NCBI GenBank assembly: GCA_028284955.1
Contig: JANQQS010000022.1
Coordinates: 1-64,000 of the forward strand
From: Myxococcota bacterium
GTDB taxonomy: Bacteria; Myxococcota_A; Polyangia; Polyangiales; Houyiibacteriaceae
Direction of reading: 5' to 3'
DNA: 64,000 bases
Every line of letters begins with the position of its first letter. Position 1 is the stretch's first letter. The position numbers and the translations under genes were made by a program. Of this stretch, positions 43,038-52,108 are shown piece after piece. A model generated the notes under the pieces. It searched no databases. It saw only the letters and a list, made by a program, of their open reading frames with translations, and was not told the DNA's origin.

Positions 43038-44606
43038 GTGATGCAGCACCGAGCGGGCACCCAATCAGAAGACGAAAAGTTTGCGTCGCTCCAGGCGGAG
43101 CTTCCCGCGCGGTGGAGCCAGTTGCGCGACGATTGGACGGGCACGTTTGATGTCGTCGTCGTTCCGTCGCTCTCGCTGGAAGGCATCGATGGAGCGTCCA
43201 TTGCGGGCATCAATCGCTACGAAGAGCGTCTGCTATTCGCTTTGAACTTGCTGCGTCATCCGCGCGCTCGCGTGTTCTACATGACGTCTCAGCCCATTCA
43301 TCCTGCGACCATCGACTACACCCTGTCGCTCATCGGGGGCATTCCTGCTTCCCACATGCGGTCACGGCTCCATGTGCTGTCGGCGTACGACGCATCCCGC
43401 ACGCCGCTGAGCCAGAAGTTGCTGCAGCGCCCTCGTTTGCTTGAGCGCATCGCTCGCAGCATTCAACCCGAGGTGGCGATGATGAGCTGCTTTTCTGTCT
43501 CAAAAGCCGAGCGTTCGCTCGCGTTGCGTCTGGGGATCCCCTTGTATGGAAGCGATCCTAGCTTGCGCTGGTTGGGGTCGAAAAGCGGTTCGCGCGGTCT
43601 ATTTCGGCGGGCCCATGTGCCCGCGCCGCCGGGAGCGGAAGACCTACGGGATCGAAAAGACGTGATCGATGTGCTCGTGCGCCTGACGAAAGAACATCCT
43701 GCGAAAAGATTTGCGATCAAGCATAACTATGGCTTCAGCGGGCAGGGAAACGCAGTCATCGATTTCGCAGAGCGCTCCGATGAGCTCGCGGAAATGAACG
43801 ATTCGGGGCGTCGAAGAGAAATTGAGGCACGGATGGCGACGCTCCGTTTTGGCGATGCATCGCAAAACGAAGATCGCTTCTTCGGGGAGTTTGCGGCTCA
43901 GCAAGGCATCGTCGAGCAATTCGTTGAGCATGAACACGGTGTAAGTTCACGCGTTGCCGCATCGAACGCGCCGCTCCCCACCCCGAGCGGCCAGCTCCGC
44001 CTCACGCCCACCGGTCGGGTAGAGCTCGTCTCCACGCACGATCAGCTGGTAGAAGGGGCCGACGGGCAGGTCTATAGCGGATGCCAATTTCCGGCGAACG
44101 ATGCCTACAATCGCGGGATTCAAGACGACACCCTACGGGTAGGAGAACTCTTGCGCGAACACGGAGCGGTGGGCCGGATGGGCGTGGACTTCATCTGCCG
44201 CCAGCGACGCGACGGCGGTTGGGACCGCTACGCGATCGAAATCAACCTTCGCCTGGGCGGAACCACTCATCCCTTGATGCTGATGAAAATGATGACGGAT
44301 GGAGAATACGATCCAGACTCCGGCCTCTACTACACCAAGCGAGGTGAACCTCAGTTCTATATCGCGACCGATTCGCTCTACGACGACTCGTTTCGCGGTC
44401 TACTCGTCGATGATCTGCTCGACATTGCGGCGCTTCGAGGTCTCCACTACCAGCCCTGGCACGAGGCGGGGGTTTTATTTCATTTGACGGGTGCGCTGAG
44501 CGAACACGGGAAACTTGGCATGACCGCGATTGGCAAGTCGCGGCACGAGGCTGCGGAGTGGTTTGAGCGCGCAAAGCGCACGCTCCTCGAAGAGTGCGCG
44601 TCATGA
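43038..44606 (+). CDS. ATP-grasp ligase related to PGM1-type peptide ligases
   Basis: A 522-residue cytoplasmic ATP-grasp enzyme. The N-terminal half is a pre-ATP-grasp domain (FDVVVVPSLSLEGIDGASIA, then RARVFYMTSQPIHPATIDY). The ATP-grasp part has RFAIKHNYGFSGQGNAVIDF (Lys and Gly-rich loop) and the metal site YAIEINLRLGGTTHPLM. PGM1-type proteins join amino acids to peptides. The downstream gene overlaps by four bases and encodes a zinc acyl-hydrolase. The pair may make and break the same amide. Confidence 0.78.
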   Translation: MMQHRAGTQSEDEKFASLQAELPARWSQLRDDWTGTFDVVVVPSLSLEGIDGASIAGINRYEERLLFALNLLRHPRARVFYMTSQPIHPATIDYTLSLIGGIPASHMRSRLHVLSAYDASRTPLSQKLLQRPRLLERIARSIQPEVAMMSCFSVSKAERSLALRLGIPLYGSDPSLRWLGSKSGSRGLFRRAHVPAPPGAEDLRDRKDVIDVLVRLTKEHPAKRFAIKHNYGFSGQGNAVIDFAERSDELAEMNDSGRRREIEARMATLRFGDASQNEDRFFGEFAAQQGIVEQFVEHEHGVSSRVAASNAPLPTPSGQLRLTPTGRVELVSTHDQLVEGADGQVYSGCQFPANDAYNRGIQDDTLRVGELLREHGAVGRMGVDFICRQRRDGGWDRYAIEINLRLGGTTHPLMLMKMMTDGEYDPDSGLYYTKRGEPQFYIATDSLYDDSFRGLLVDDLLDIAALRGLHYQPWHEAGVLFHLTGALSEHGKLGMTAIGKSRHEAAEWFERAKRTLLEECAS

Positions 44607-45496
44607 ACGTGATCCATCGCGAATCTTTGGCCCCCGGAGTTACACGCCTATCGACCGATGCCTCGTTACCGCGACCGCACCTTGCGATCTGCGGCGGCAT
44701 TCACGGCAACGAACCTTGCGGGGTGGCTGCGCTTCGTTGGCTCGACGGTCGATTGGCGGATGCGCCGACATGGGTTCGCGCGGGCACCGTTTTGCTCGCT
44801 AACGGCAACCTTCGGGCGATCGCGCAAGGTCGGCGGCATAGTGAGGGCGGCGTGGATCTCAACCGCATTTGGGACTTTCGCTACCAGACGCGACTGGTGC
44901 GCGATGCGTGGGCCTACGAGCACGCTCGCGCGCTCGAACTGGCTCCCGTATTCGAAGACGTCGATGCGGTGCTGGATTTGCATTCATCCACCAGCGCATC
45001 GCCTCCTTTTGCCATCTGCAACGCCGCCCCAGGTTCGGCAGCGTTGGCCAAACACATGAGCGTGCCTTTTGTGGTTGAGCAGTGGATCAGCCTCGAGAAC
45101 CGCGTGCTCACCGGTCATCTCGCCCAGCGTTCGATTCCCGCCGTGGTTGTAGAATGCGGAGCACATCAGGCCCCATCGAGCCTTCAGGTCGCGCAGCAAG
45201 TGTCCCAACGATTTTTGGCGCACTGGGGCTTGCTTCAAGAGCCCGATGAAACCCCAGCGAGCGATACAACCCGCTTCGTCCGCATCGCCGCCACGCTCAC
45301 CAAGCCATCTGAGCGCTTTCGTTTCTCAACTCCGATCGAAGGCTTTCAGAAACTCTCGCGCGGAACGATCATCGGTCGAGACGACTTCACCGAGCTGAAA
45401 CTCGTTCACGACTGCTACGCGGTGCTACCCAACGATCAAGTCGCGCCGGGAGACGACGTCCTCTATCTCGCCGTGCCTAGTTCCACCTCGACCTAG
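44603..45496 (+). CDS. succinylglutamate desuccinylase/aspartoacylase family hydrolase
   Basis: A 297-residue zinc hydrolase. The first metal motif is GGIHGNEPCG (His and Glu), and DLHSST contains the third ligand. PAVVVECGAHQ has the catalytic Glu of the carboxypeptidase-like fold. The C-terminal beta domain (TPIEGFQKLSRGTIIGRD) is typical of this family. The ATG at 44603 overlaps the ATP-grasp stop (ATGA). It probably removes an acyl group from an amino acid or peptide produced by the partner ligase. Confidence 0.83.
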   Translation: MNVIHRESLAPGVTRLSTDASLPRPHLAICGGIHGNEPCGVAALRWLDGRLADAPTWVRAGTVLLANGNLRAIAQGRRHSEGGVDLNRIWDFRYQTRLVRDAWAYEHARALELAPVFEDVDAVLDLHSSTSASPPFAICNAAPGSAALAKHMSVPFVVEQWISLENRVLTGHLAQRSIPAVVVECGAHQAPSSLQVAQQVSQRFLAHWGLLQEPDETPASDTTRFVRIAATLTKPSERFRFSTPIEGFQKLSRGTIIGRDDFTELKLVHDCYAVLPNDQVAPGDDVLYLAVPSSTST

Positions 45497-45519
45497 GCCC
45501 AGTGTGGTCGAAACAGCGG

Positions 45520-45918
45520 CTAGCCCTTTGCAAACCAGTCGGCGAGCATCACCACGGCGTCGGTGGTGGTAAAAATGCCGACGACTTTTCCTTGCTCTGC
45601 GACAACCGCCGACCCGTACTTCTTTGTGCCCATTTCTCTCAGCACCTCACCCAGCGGCGCGCTTGGAGGGACGACGTAGGTTTCGGAGCTCATGGCTTCT
45701 TGGACCGGCGTTGAGTCTGGATTGACGTCGTTGAGGCCTGCGACCAGGCCGAGGTCGCGGTCGCTCACGATGCCTGCAAGCTCTCCGCCATGCAGTACGG
45801 GCAAGTGCCGCACTTTGTGACGAACCATCAGTTCTTGCGCAAATGTGATCGTTTGCTCGCTGCCCACGGTGTGCGGAAGCGCGCTCATGTGGTCTCGAAT
45901 GGTTGCTTGCTTATCCAT
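45520..45918 (-). CDS. CBS-domain protein
   Basis: A 132-residue protein of two CBS motifs (HTVGSEQTITFAQELMVRHK to LAGIVSDRDL, and PVQEAMSSETYVVPPSAPLG to VVGIFTTTDAV). Convergent with the hydrolase gene, 23 bases from its stop. Together with 42582-42998 it brackets the ligase/hydrolase pair, although the two CBS proteins are not closely similar. Confidence 0.87.
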   Translation of the reverse strand: MDKQATIRDHMSALPHTVGSEQTITFAQELMVRHKVRHLPVLHGGELAGIVSDRDLGLVAGLNDVNPDSTPVQEAMSSETYVVPPSAPLGEVLREMGTKKYGSAVVAEQGKVVGIFTTTDAVVMLADWFAKG

Positions 45919-45971
45919 GCCGCGGTCGTATCACGGAATCGCGAGACGTGCCGCGACCACCGATGCGGCGT

Positions 45972-46322
45972 TTAGTCGCAGTCTCGGCGTTGCCCCCAAA
46001 AGCCTCCGTGCTTTTTGACTGCGACATCGCCGAAGACGCGTATCTGGCAGGCAAGCCGGAGGCCGGCGTTGCGATCGTGTGGCGGAAAGCCCAGGCGCCA
46101 GCGCTCGACGCCATTGGGTTCTGCGGGTTCGACCTTGCCGTGTACTTCCACGGCGCACGTGCCGCAGGTGCCGAACCCTTGGCAACTTGCTACGCGGCTC
46201 TGGTTGTGTGGCGACTGCCCGGATCTCAAGAGGGCGGAACGAAGCGTTTCGCCCTCCCGCGCTTCGGCTTCGAACGTTTGTCCGCCGTGCTCGTAGCGGA
46301 TGCAAAACATCTTCTTGGACAT
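45972..46322 (-). CDS. 2Fe-2S ferredoxin
   Basis: A 116-residue ferredoxin. The cluster ligands are Cys47, Cys53, Cys56 and Cys92 in ASCQGFGTCGTCAVEV and RLACQI; the first spacing is five residues. The start at 46322 (MSKKMFCIRY) was chosen; the frame is open upstream to 46424. A redox partner gene was not found nearby, though the CBS gene may be in the same unit (53 bases away). Confidence 0.85.
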   Translation of the reverse strand: MSKKMFCIRYEHGGQTFEAEAREGETLRSALLRSGQSPHNQSRVASCQGFGTCGTCAVEVHGKVEPAEPNGVERWRLGFPPHDRNAGLRLACQIRVFGDVAVKKHGGFWGQRRDCD

Positions 46323-46498
46323 ACCGCGCGAAGTGTAGTCGTCTGCGGGTCCTCGTGCTCGGAACTGATGCCCGCCGCGGCCGATCATCGAAACGTGACA
46401 CGAGCACAGTGGGCGCTTCCTCAAACTTCCGCCGCTCGGTGGGTCAGCGTTGTGTCGCGAGATGGTCTAGGAAGGTCACTGTCACAATCTAGGGACGG

Positions 46499-46517
46499 TT
46501 TGTCGCGATGAGACAAA
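46499..46517. promoter_or_regulatory. small inverted repeat upstream of FG-GAP gene
   Basis: TTTGTC at 46499-46504 and GACAAA at 46512-46517 form an inverted repeat about 65 bases before the ATG at 46582, in the promoter region. A possible operator or hairpin. Confidence 0.3.
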
Positions 46518-46581
46518 TTTCACCTTTGGGACTGATTGTTTGCCGTTGACAGTCAGAGAAGTTGCGTGGTGTTGATGGTCC

Positions 46582-48213
46582 ATGAAGATCTCGACATTCA
46601 TCGTTTTGGTCACGCTTGCCGTGTCCTCTGTGGCGGCCGCGGATAGTTGTCCCCGAGTGTTCCGCAAGGGCACGCTTGATCTCGATTGGAACCCAGCGTT
46701 CGTTCACGTCGATCGATACGACACGCCTTGGGGATTCAAAGCAGCTGGCTTAACCGTTTCGAGCTTTTTCAACTCGTTCATCATCCCTGGCGGTACCCCG
46801 CCGCGAGGTTTTTTTGAACGAGACCTAGTGGCGAGGATTCCAGGCATCGCGTGGGTCAACCCGAGTTCATTTGATGCCAGCCGCGATGTTGAGGTGCTGA
46901 CCGACCTCGGGCCGGTGATGCCAGCCACCGTGTGGCCGAACGAAGCGGTGCGTGCGCCCGACGGAGTGTTTCCTTTTGAAGCAGTGGTCGTTCCGCAGGG
47001 GTTCTTTACCGCGCAGGTGCAAGGCCGGCTCACGGCCATTGATGTGAGCGACCCGTCGCGAACCGAGTATATCATCGACCAAAGCACCCAAGCTCCGGGC
47101 GGGTTTACGTTTCCCGGCGACCCAAGTAACTCGCCTAAATTTTACCATCGAGCGCTGTTCATCGACATGAACGGCGATGGGATGAAAGACATTGTATCGG
47201 TGCGATCGGGGTTTCGAGTAGGGCCGTCGGTGTATCCCCCGTTTGGCGAGTTGGTGTATTTCGAAAACCCGGGCGCAGCGATCGACCCGTCGACCGAATG
47301 GGCCGAGACAGTGTTGTGGGGCGGCCCCCCAGCCGGGTTTCTCGGGCCGGATATTCACCTCGACGCGCATGATTTTGAAGGCGACGGAGTTCCCGAAATT
47401 GTGGCGACGCATTTCTTCAGCGGTGAAGCGGCTCCGCCAGGAGGGCCTCCACCCATGAACGGCACCATCAATATCTATGGCGCTCCTGTGGGCGGAACCT
47501 GGGCTGACGTCGATGCTGCTGCATTTGCGCTTCCCCGTGTCGCCGTGATCAGCGCGAACCGCGGTTTTCCTTTCGACATTGAAATCGTCGACCTCAACAA
47601 AGACGGCCGATCCGACATTCTGGCGACGAACCATCAGCCGGACGGCTGCTCGCCGCCTACATCGAGCGCGACTCCGGGTCGGGTGTATGCGTTTGAACCG
47701 CCGGCTTCCGGCGACCTTTTTGGAGAAGCCTGGCCCGAGCATGTGTTGCTGGACGGCATCTTCCCGCAGCCCACCCCGCCACCGGTCAGTCCGCCGGGCC
47801 GGCTGGCCCCCGGAAGCGCACAAGCGTTCTGGCCGATCGGCGCGTTTCGCAACGTGGCCAAGCCGAACATCATCGTAGGCGGTGACGAGGCAGGAAAGGT
47901 ATGGGTGCTCACGCCAGAAAATCGCTGGGCATCGACCGCGTGGAACTACGACGCCGCGGTGGTCTTTGACATCAACGATGTGTACGGCCCCAATACGACG
48001 CAAACGCCGCTCGCCGATCCCTTTGGCATCACCATCTCCACCATTGGCACCGTGGCCGTACGCAACGCTGGCCCTCGCGGCAGAGGCTTGGCCGAAATCT
48101 ATATTCCAGTATTCGAAGCCAAACAGATACACATACTCTCCTATCGAAGAACTCCCGGTAGTGAGCGTGTCGCATGTGTCGAAGATGTGCTCTTGGCTTG
48201 CGCGGCTCCGTGA
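46582..48213 (+). CDS. secreted FG-GAP repeat protein
   Basis: A 543-residue exported protein with a cleavable signal peptide (FIVLVTLAVSSVAAAD). It contains at least three FG-GAP/VCBS blades with calcium loops (DMNGDGMKDIVSVRSG, DFEGDGVPEIVATHF, DLNKDGRSDILATNH). No lipobox, unlike the other FG-GAP proteins of the window; a single Cys follows the signal and one pair is at the C-terminus. Large false frames exist on the opposite strand. Probably extracellular. Confidence 0.85.
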   Translation: MKISTFIVLVTLAVSSVAAADSCPRVFRKGTLDLDWNPAFVHVDRYDTPWGFKAAGLTVSSFFNSFIIPGGTPPRGFFERDLVARIPGIAWVNPSSFDASRDVEVLTDLGPVMPATVWPNEAVRAPDGVFPFEAVVVPQGFFTAQVQGRLTAIDVSDPSRTEYIIDQSTQAPGGFTFPGDPSNSPKFYHRALFIDMNGDGMKDIVSVRSGFRVGPSVYPPFGELVYFENPGAAIDPSTEWAETVLWGGPPAGFLGPDIHLDAHDFEGDGVPEIVATHFFSGEAAPPGGPPPMNGTINIYGAPVGGTWADVDAAAFALPRVAVISANRGFPFDIEIVDLNKDGRSDILATNHQPDGCSPPTSSATPGRVYAFEPPASGDLFGEAWPEHVLLDGIFPQPTPPPVSPPGRLAPGSAQAFWPIGAFRNVAKPNIIVGGDEAGKVWVLTPENRWASTAWNYDAAVVFDINDVYGPNTTQTPLADPFGITISTIGTVAVRNAGPRGRGLAEIYIPVFEAKQIHILSYRRTPGSERVACVEDVLLACAAP

Positions 48214-48402
48214 GGGTTGCTCGGTAGAACGCGCTGAATGCCTGCGACGGTGGCGAACGCCACCGATCACGGAATACTCGACGATCAGCGCAGCTTTGCA
48301 GTGTGACGACTGTGGACCGTCGTAGGTCGTCACGATGGCGTGCACGTCGGCATAGTTAGTGCAGGTTGTATTCGACGTATGCGTTCAACCGCCTTGCTGC
48401 TC

Positions 48403-49227
48403 ATGGCTGCTCGAATCCCCAATCACGAAGTCGATGTGGGCGTCGCTCCGTGGATCCTTTGGTTGGGGCTGGCGGTGGCAAGCGGGTGTACCCCGTCTGC
48501 GGACATCCACGATCGCGAGGAAAAGCAGGTCCAGACTTCGCCTGCTGTGGATCACACGAACTGCAACCGGACCCAAACCGCTCTATTGCTTGGGGCCGAC
48601 TGTGGGGAAACCCCGGCTGCCGCGACGGCGCTCGCGATGCTCGAATCGAAGATCTACACGCGAGTATACCTCAACGATAGTGAGTGCGATGTACCGGGAT
48701 TCTACGCGGCGGCGGCAAAGTTTATTTCGTTCACTGGACAACATCAACTCACGAAATATCTCAACGATGGTTCGATCAATTTTCGTTTTGCCAATCAAGA
48801 TGCAGCGGACCTTGATGTTGGTGACCTTGGCGTGATCGACGTCTATGTGATCGCTCCGTACCCGCAACAATTTCCGGGAAGCGCGACGCAGAACCAAGTA
48901 AGAACTCAAGGAGATCCGCTGTCGGCGACAGTGACCGGCTTTGTGACGAATACGCTAGTATTCCCGCGATCACGGGCCTTCGTGTTCACCGATACCCCTG
49001 GCGAGCGAAAGACCGCTCAGTTCAAGAGACTTTTGAGACCACACAACATCTCCGTGCCAACGTCTCGTGAGATAAAGTCCGCCGCTTTGGTTTTGTCACT
49101 GGGTGCAGACGTTAGCTTCGTCTTGAAGTTTTCCCCGTATCCAGACAAACCAGCCTTCAATATCTACTCAGGGTTTTTTGGCACGGACCCAGTGTGGTTC
49201 GTTGAGGCAATCAAAGGCGACGGGTGA
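48403..49227 (+). CDS. lipoprotein of unknown function
   Basis: A 274-residue lipoprotein. The signal reads VAPWILWLGLAVASGC. The start is uncertain: ATG at 48403 (used), 48379 and 48340 are in frame and none has a clear ribosome site. The mature protein has a likely alpha/beta fold (NDGSINFRFANQDAADLDVG) and no recognised family. Confidence 0.6.
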   Translation: MAARIPNHEVDVGVAPWILWLGLAVASGCTPSADIHDREEKQVQTSPAVDHTNCNRTQTALLLGADCGETPAAATALAMLESKIYTRVYLNDSECDVPGFYAAAAKFISFTGQHQLTKYLNDGSINFRFANQDAADLDVGDLGVIDVYVIAPYPQQFPGSATQNQVRTQGDPLSATVTGFVTNTLVFPRSRAFVFTDTPGERKTAQFKRLLRPHNISVPTSREIKSAALVLSLGADVSFVLKFSPYPDKPAFNIYSGFFGTDPVWFVEAIKGDG

Positions 49228-49252
49228 CCGAGCGTCCACGTTGTGTGAGACG

Positions 49253-50770
49253 TTAACGCGTCGGTCTTTCTTGCTGACCCGGAAAACGCAGCTCTACGCA
49301 GCTGCCGCGTAGGCGCGGGACGAACGTCAGCGTTCCGCCGGCTCGCTGAAGCAAGGCTTCGGCGATGGAGATGCCGAGGCCAGACCCTTCAGGTTTGGTC
49401 GTTTGGGTGGGTGTGCCCAGGGCGTCGAGATCATCGGGGCTGATGCCTGGGCCGTCGTCTACCACGCAGATGACTAGGCCGTTGGGCGTTCCGCGGTACG
49501 TCACCGAGACCTTCGTTTGGGCAGCTTCGATGGCGTTTTCGATGATGTTGTGCAGAGCCTGTCGAATCGCGGTCGCATGCATCACGGTCTGGTGACCGTC
49601 GGTCGAGGCGTTGGGTTCGACATCCAGTTGGATCCCGAGGTCGCGTGCCGTCAAAGACAGAAGCCGGGTTGAAGTCGAGACGACACTGGCGAGTGTGGCG
49701 GATGCTTGGGAGTTTTCGTGCCTGTGAGGATCGTTGATCGGTTTTTCGCTGTCACTTGTTTGTCGAAGAGCGCTGGGTTGCTGAAGAACACTGGGTTGCT
49801 GAAGCATGTCCAGCGCGTCACGAATGGCGGAGTGCACCAATTGAATTCGCGGAATCTCCTCCCGAACGACGGGTTCCGACGCGCTGGAAGAACCATGCCG
49901 ACGTAGACTTTCTGAATCGAGACGAGACAGGCTCATGCCCAGTATGCCTAGTTGGTGCCGAATCTGATGGGCGATGCGGCGTAGATTATCCTGCGTATGT
50001 ACGAGTTGGCGGAGGTACGCGGACTCTCGCTCCAGATTCTGCCGGCTTGATCGTGCGAACGCTTGTTGAATGCCAGCAACATGCATCGCGGTCGCCCAAA
50101 GCGAAATCGCCGCGCCAGGCCACCACGAGTCTTGCAGGTAGAATATGTGCCCGAGCACTTGCAGCGGACCCAGGAACAGTAGCGCGACACCAAAGTTCGA
50201 CTTCTCGCGATGAACACGAACACGAAACATCGGAGCGAGTTCGAGTCGATCCGTGATGCTGGTCAGAGCCCACGCAAACGGAATCGCGAGCGCCGTTTGC
50301 GTAGCGAACAGAGCCAACAGATAGAGTACATAGCGACCCAGCGGGCCCGCCTCATCGATGGGCAAGGGATAGCGAAGCTCGTGTCCGAGGCCGATGCATG
50401 TGTCCGCAACGACGATCGCGATGACCTGACTGCCCATCGCAATCGCAAGGCTGCCCGCGCGATGGAACCATTCTGCCCTTGTTTCCCGCTGTACGATCGT
50501 CTGCGGCGTCTCCCTTCCGCGACGCGGCGTGCCAATCGAAACCCGAATCGGAATCGCCATTCCGAGCAGGTGGCTCACTAGGAGAAAGGGAATCGCTTGG
50601 GGGCCGACCAGCGTCGCGATGGCGATACCAAGATATCCGGATAGAGAAAAGATCAGTCGACCGGCTCCGACGCGCTGAGGCAAGAACCCGGCCACCAGGT
50701 GAGCGACCCATAGATGCCATTGGTGCGAGTGTTCGAAGAGCGGGCCGTACGCGGTGATATCAGTGCCCAT
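49253..50770 (-). CDS. sensor histidine kinase
   Basis: A 505-residue membrane kinase. The N-terminal half has about six hydrophobic segments. The phosphoacceptor region is RRIAHQIRHQLGILGMSLSR, followed by a linker with VLQQPS repeats. The HATPase domain has N-box LHNIIENAIEAAQ, G1 VVDDGPGIS and G2 GSGLGISIAEALLQRAGG. The partner response regulator gene is directly upstream in the same direction (70 bases), so the two form one operon. The signal is unknown. Confidence 0.88.
   Translation of the reverse strand: MGTDITAYGPLFEHSHQWHLWVAHLVAGFLPQRVGAGRLIFSLSGYLGIAIATLVGPQAIPFLLVSHLLGMAIPIRVSIGTPRRGRETPQTIVQRETRAEWFHRAGSLAIAMGSQVIAIVVADTCIGLGHELRYPLPIDEAGPLGRYVLYLLALFATQTALAIPFAWALTSITDRLELAPMFRVRVHREKSNFGVALLFLGPLQVLGHIFYLQDSWWPGAAISLWATAMHVAGIQQAFARSSRQNLERESAYLRQLVHTQDNLRRIAHQIRHQLGILGMSLSRLDSESLRRHGSSSASEPVVREEIPRIQLVHSAIRDALDMLQQPSVLQQPSALRQTSDSEKPINDPHRHENSQASATLASVVSTSTRLLSLTARDLGIQLDVEPNASTDGHQTVMHATAIRQALHNIIENAIEAAQTKVSVTYRGTPNGLVICVVDDGPGISPDDLDALGTPTQTTKPEGSGLGISIAEALLQRAGGTLTFVPRLRGSCVELRFPGQQERPTR
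49773..49808 (-). repeat. 18-bp tandem repeat in the kinase linker
   Basis: Two units of 18 bases (49773-49790, 49791-49808) encode the repeated VLQQPS segment in the linker before the kinase core. Confidence 0.8.
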
Positions 50771-50839
50771 TTTGTCTCGCTGTCTATTTGCGTCGCTGCC
50801 TATCTATTTGGCTGCCTATTTATTTCGTTGTTGGGTATC

Positions 50840-51511
50840 TCACGGCTCAGGATCTCGTGGCTGGGGAAAGCTGCCGTTGTAGTCGATATGCGCCAGCTTG
50901 ACGGCTAGCTTGGCTCGATTTGAAACGCCTAGTTGCGCCATGATTTTTGTCACGTGATTTTTTGCCGTACCAGGGCTGATAAACAACTCTTTTGCGATTT
51001 CTTTGGTGGTCTTGCCGCGCGCGAGTAGAGCGAGGACTTCCAGATGGCGCGGGGATAGTTTGGCGATCTTTTCACGTAGCTGTGAGGATTCTGGAGTGCG
51101 ATGCACGGCGGTTGCGAGTCGAGTCGCAAGGCTTGGGTCGACGAATACTTTGCCGCGCAGGGCTGCACGGATCGCGCGGACCAGTACGTCGACGTGGGCA
51201 TCTTTTCGAACATAGCCCAGTGCTCCACCTTGAAGTGCGGCGCGGACCCGCAAGGGTTCGTCGAACGCGGAAACCACCAGCACGGGCACCGTCGCGACAA
51301 TTCCTTCGATCAGTTCGAGACCGTCAGCATCCGGAAGCTCCATATCGAGTAGAAGAAGTTTGGGCGAATGCGCCACTAGTGCGGCACGAAGCGCCTCGGC
51401 CGTAGAGACTTCAAATGCGATCTCAAACCCACAGTCTTCACGAAGGATTCGTGATAGGCCGGCGCGAAACACCGGGTGGTCGTCGCAGATAGCAATCGAT
51501 GGTCCGGTCAT
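50840..51511 (-). CDS. NarL/LuxR-type response regulator
   Basis: A 223-residue regulator. The receiver domain has the acidic pair in IAICDDHPVFRAG, the phosphoacceptor Asp in LLLLDMELPDADGLEL, and the conserved Lys in GYVRKDAHVD. The C-terminal LuxR-type helix-turn-helix is LSPRHLEVLALLARGKTTKE and FISPGTAKNHVTKI. It lies upstream of its kinase and is probably phosphorylated by it. The target is unknown; the 70 bases to the kinase gene carry short CTATTT repeats. Confidence 0.92.
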   Translation of the reverse strand: MTGPSIAICDDHPVFRAGLSRILREDCGFEIAFEVSTAEALRAALVAHSPKLLLLDMELPDADGLELIEGIVATVPVLVVSAFDEPLRVRAALQGGALGYVRKDAHVDVLVRAIRAALRGKVFVDPSLATRLATAVHRTPESSQLREKIAKLSPRHLEVLALLARGKTTKEIAKELFISPGTAKNHVTKIMAQLGVSNRAKLAVKLAHIDYNGSFPQPRDPEP

Positions 51512-51520
51512 TGACCCCGC

Positions 51521-52015
51521 TCAATCGAACTTTGTGAGTATCGCGTCTTGTTCACTGGAGCAAGACCGGTCCCAGCCGGCATGGATGATCCGAACGCTTC
51601 CCATGAAGTTTGAGGAGCCAGCATGTTGCGCAAAACGTCCGGTAATGGATTCGTACGAATGTGTGGTGCTGCAGCCGACCTTGATGGTGATTGCGCATGT
51701 ACTGGGATCGAACTCGTGCTCGCTTGCGCATCCTCGATCCCAAACGAACTGCGCCGACCAGGACACCACACGAGATGGCTCTGCGGGGCAATCGCCAGAA
51801 CGGGGCATCGTGACGAGTTGGTATTGGCCAAGCGGTGGCAGGCACGAACTCGTGGGTCCGGCGGCGGGTTCGCTTGGGTCTCGGAGAGAGCCATCACGAT
51901 CGGGCTCCGGCAACCAATCCTCTTCAGGGACCGACAGGATGCACCCAGGCAGCGCTCCCGTGATAAAGAAGGCTCCCGCGACAAGAGGAAGACAGATCCA
52001 AGTGTTGGTTTTCAT
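51521..52015 (-). CDS. small secreted lipoprotein
   Basis: A 164-residue lipoprotein. The ATG at 52015 follows AAGGAAC and gives a signal ending FFITGALPGC. The Asp/Pro-rich linker is followed by a Cys-containing domain (SCLPPLGQYQ, CAITIKVGCS, RSCSSEQDAI). It lies 10 bases from the response regulator gene, so it may share its transcript and could be sensed by, or controlled with, the two-component system. Confidence 0.7.
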   Translation of the reverse strand: MKTNTWICLPLVAGAFFITGALPGCILSVPEEDWLPEPDRDGSLRDPSEPAAGPTSSCLPPLGQYQLVTMPRSGDCPAEPSRVVSWSAQFVWDRGCASEHEFDPSTCAITIKVGCSTTHSYESITGRFAQHAGSSNFMGSVRIIHAGWDRSCSSEQDAILTKFD

Positions 52016-52108
52016 GAGCTTGTTCCTTTCGATATGGCGTGCGTACGAACAAAACGCCCCTGAATCGATAGGCGAGGAGCCCAAAGGAATGTGCCAAAGG
52101 CACATTCG

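Noticed and set aside
46867-48345. A 492-residue open frame on the minus strand opposite the FG-GAP gene
   Set aside because: It is the antisense shadow of the FG-GAP gene at 46582-48213, with no signal, no motif and an unlikely composition. The plus-strand protein has clear calcium repeats and a signal peptide.
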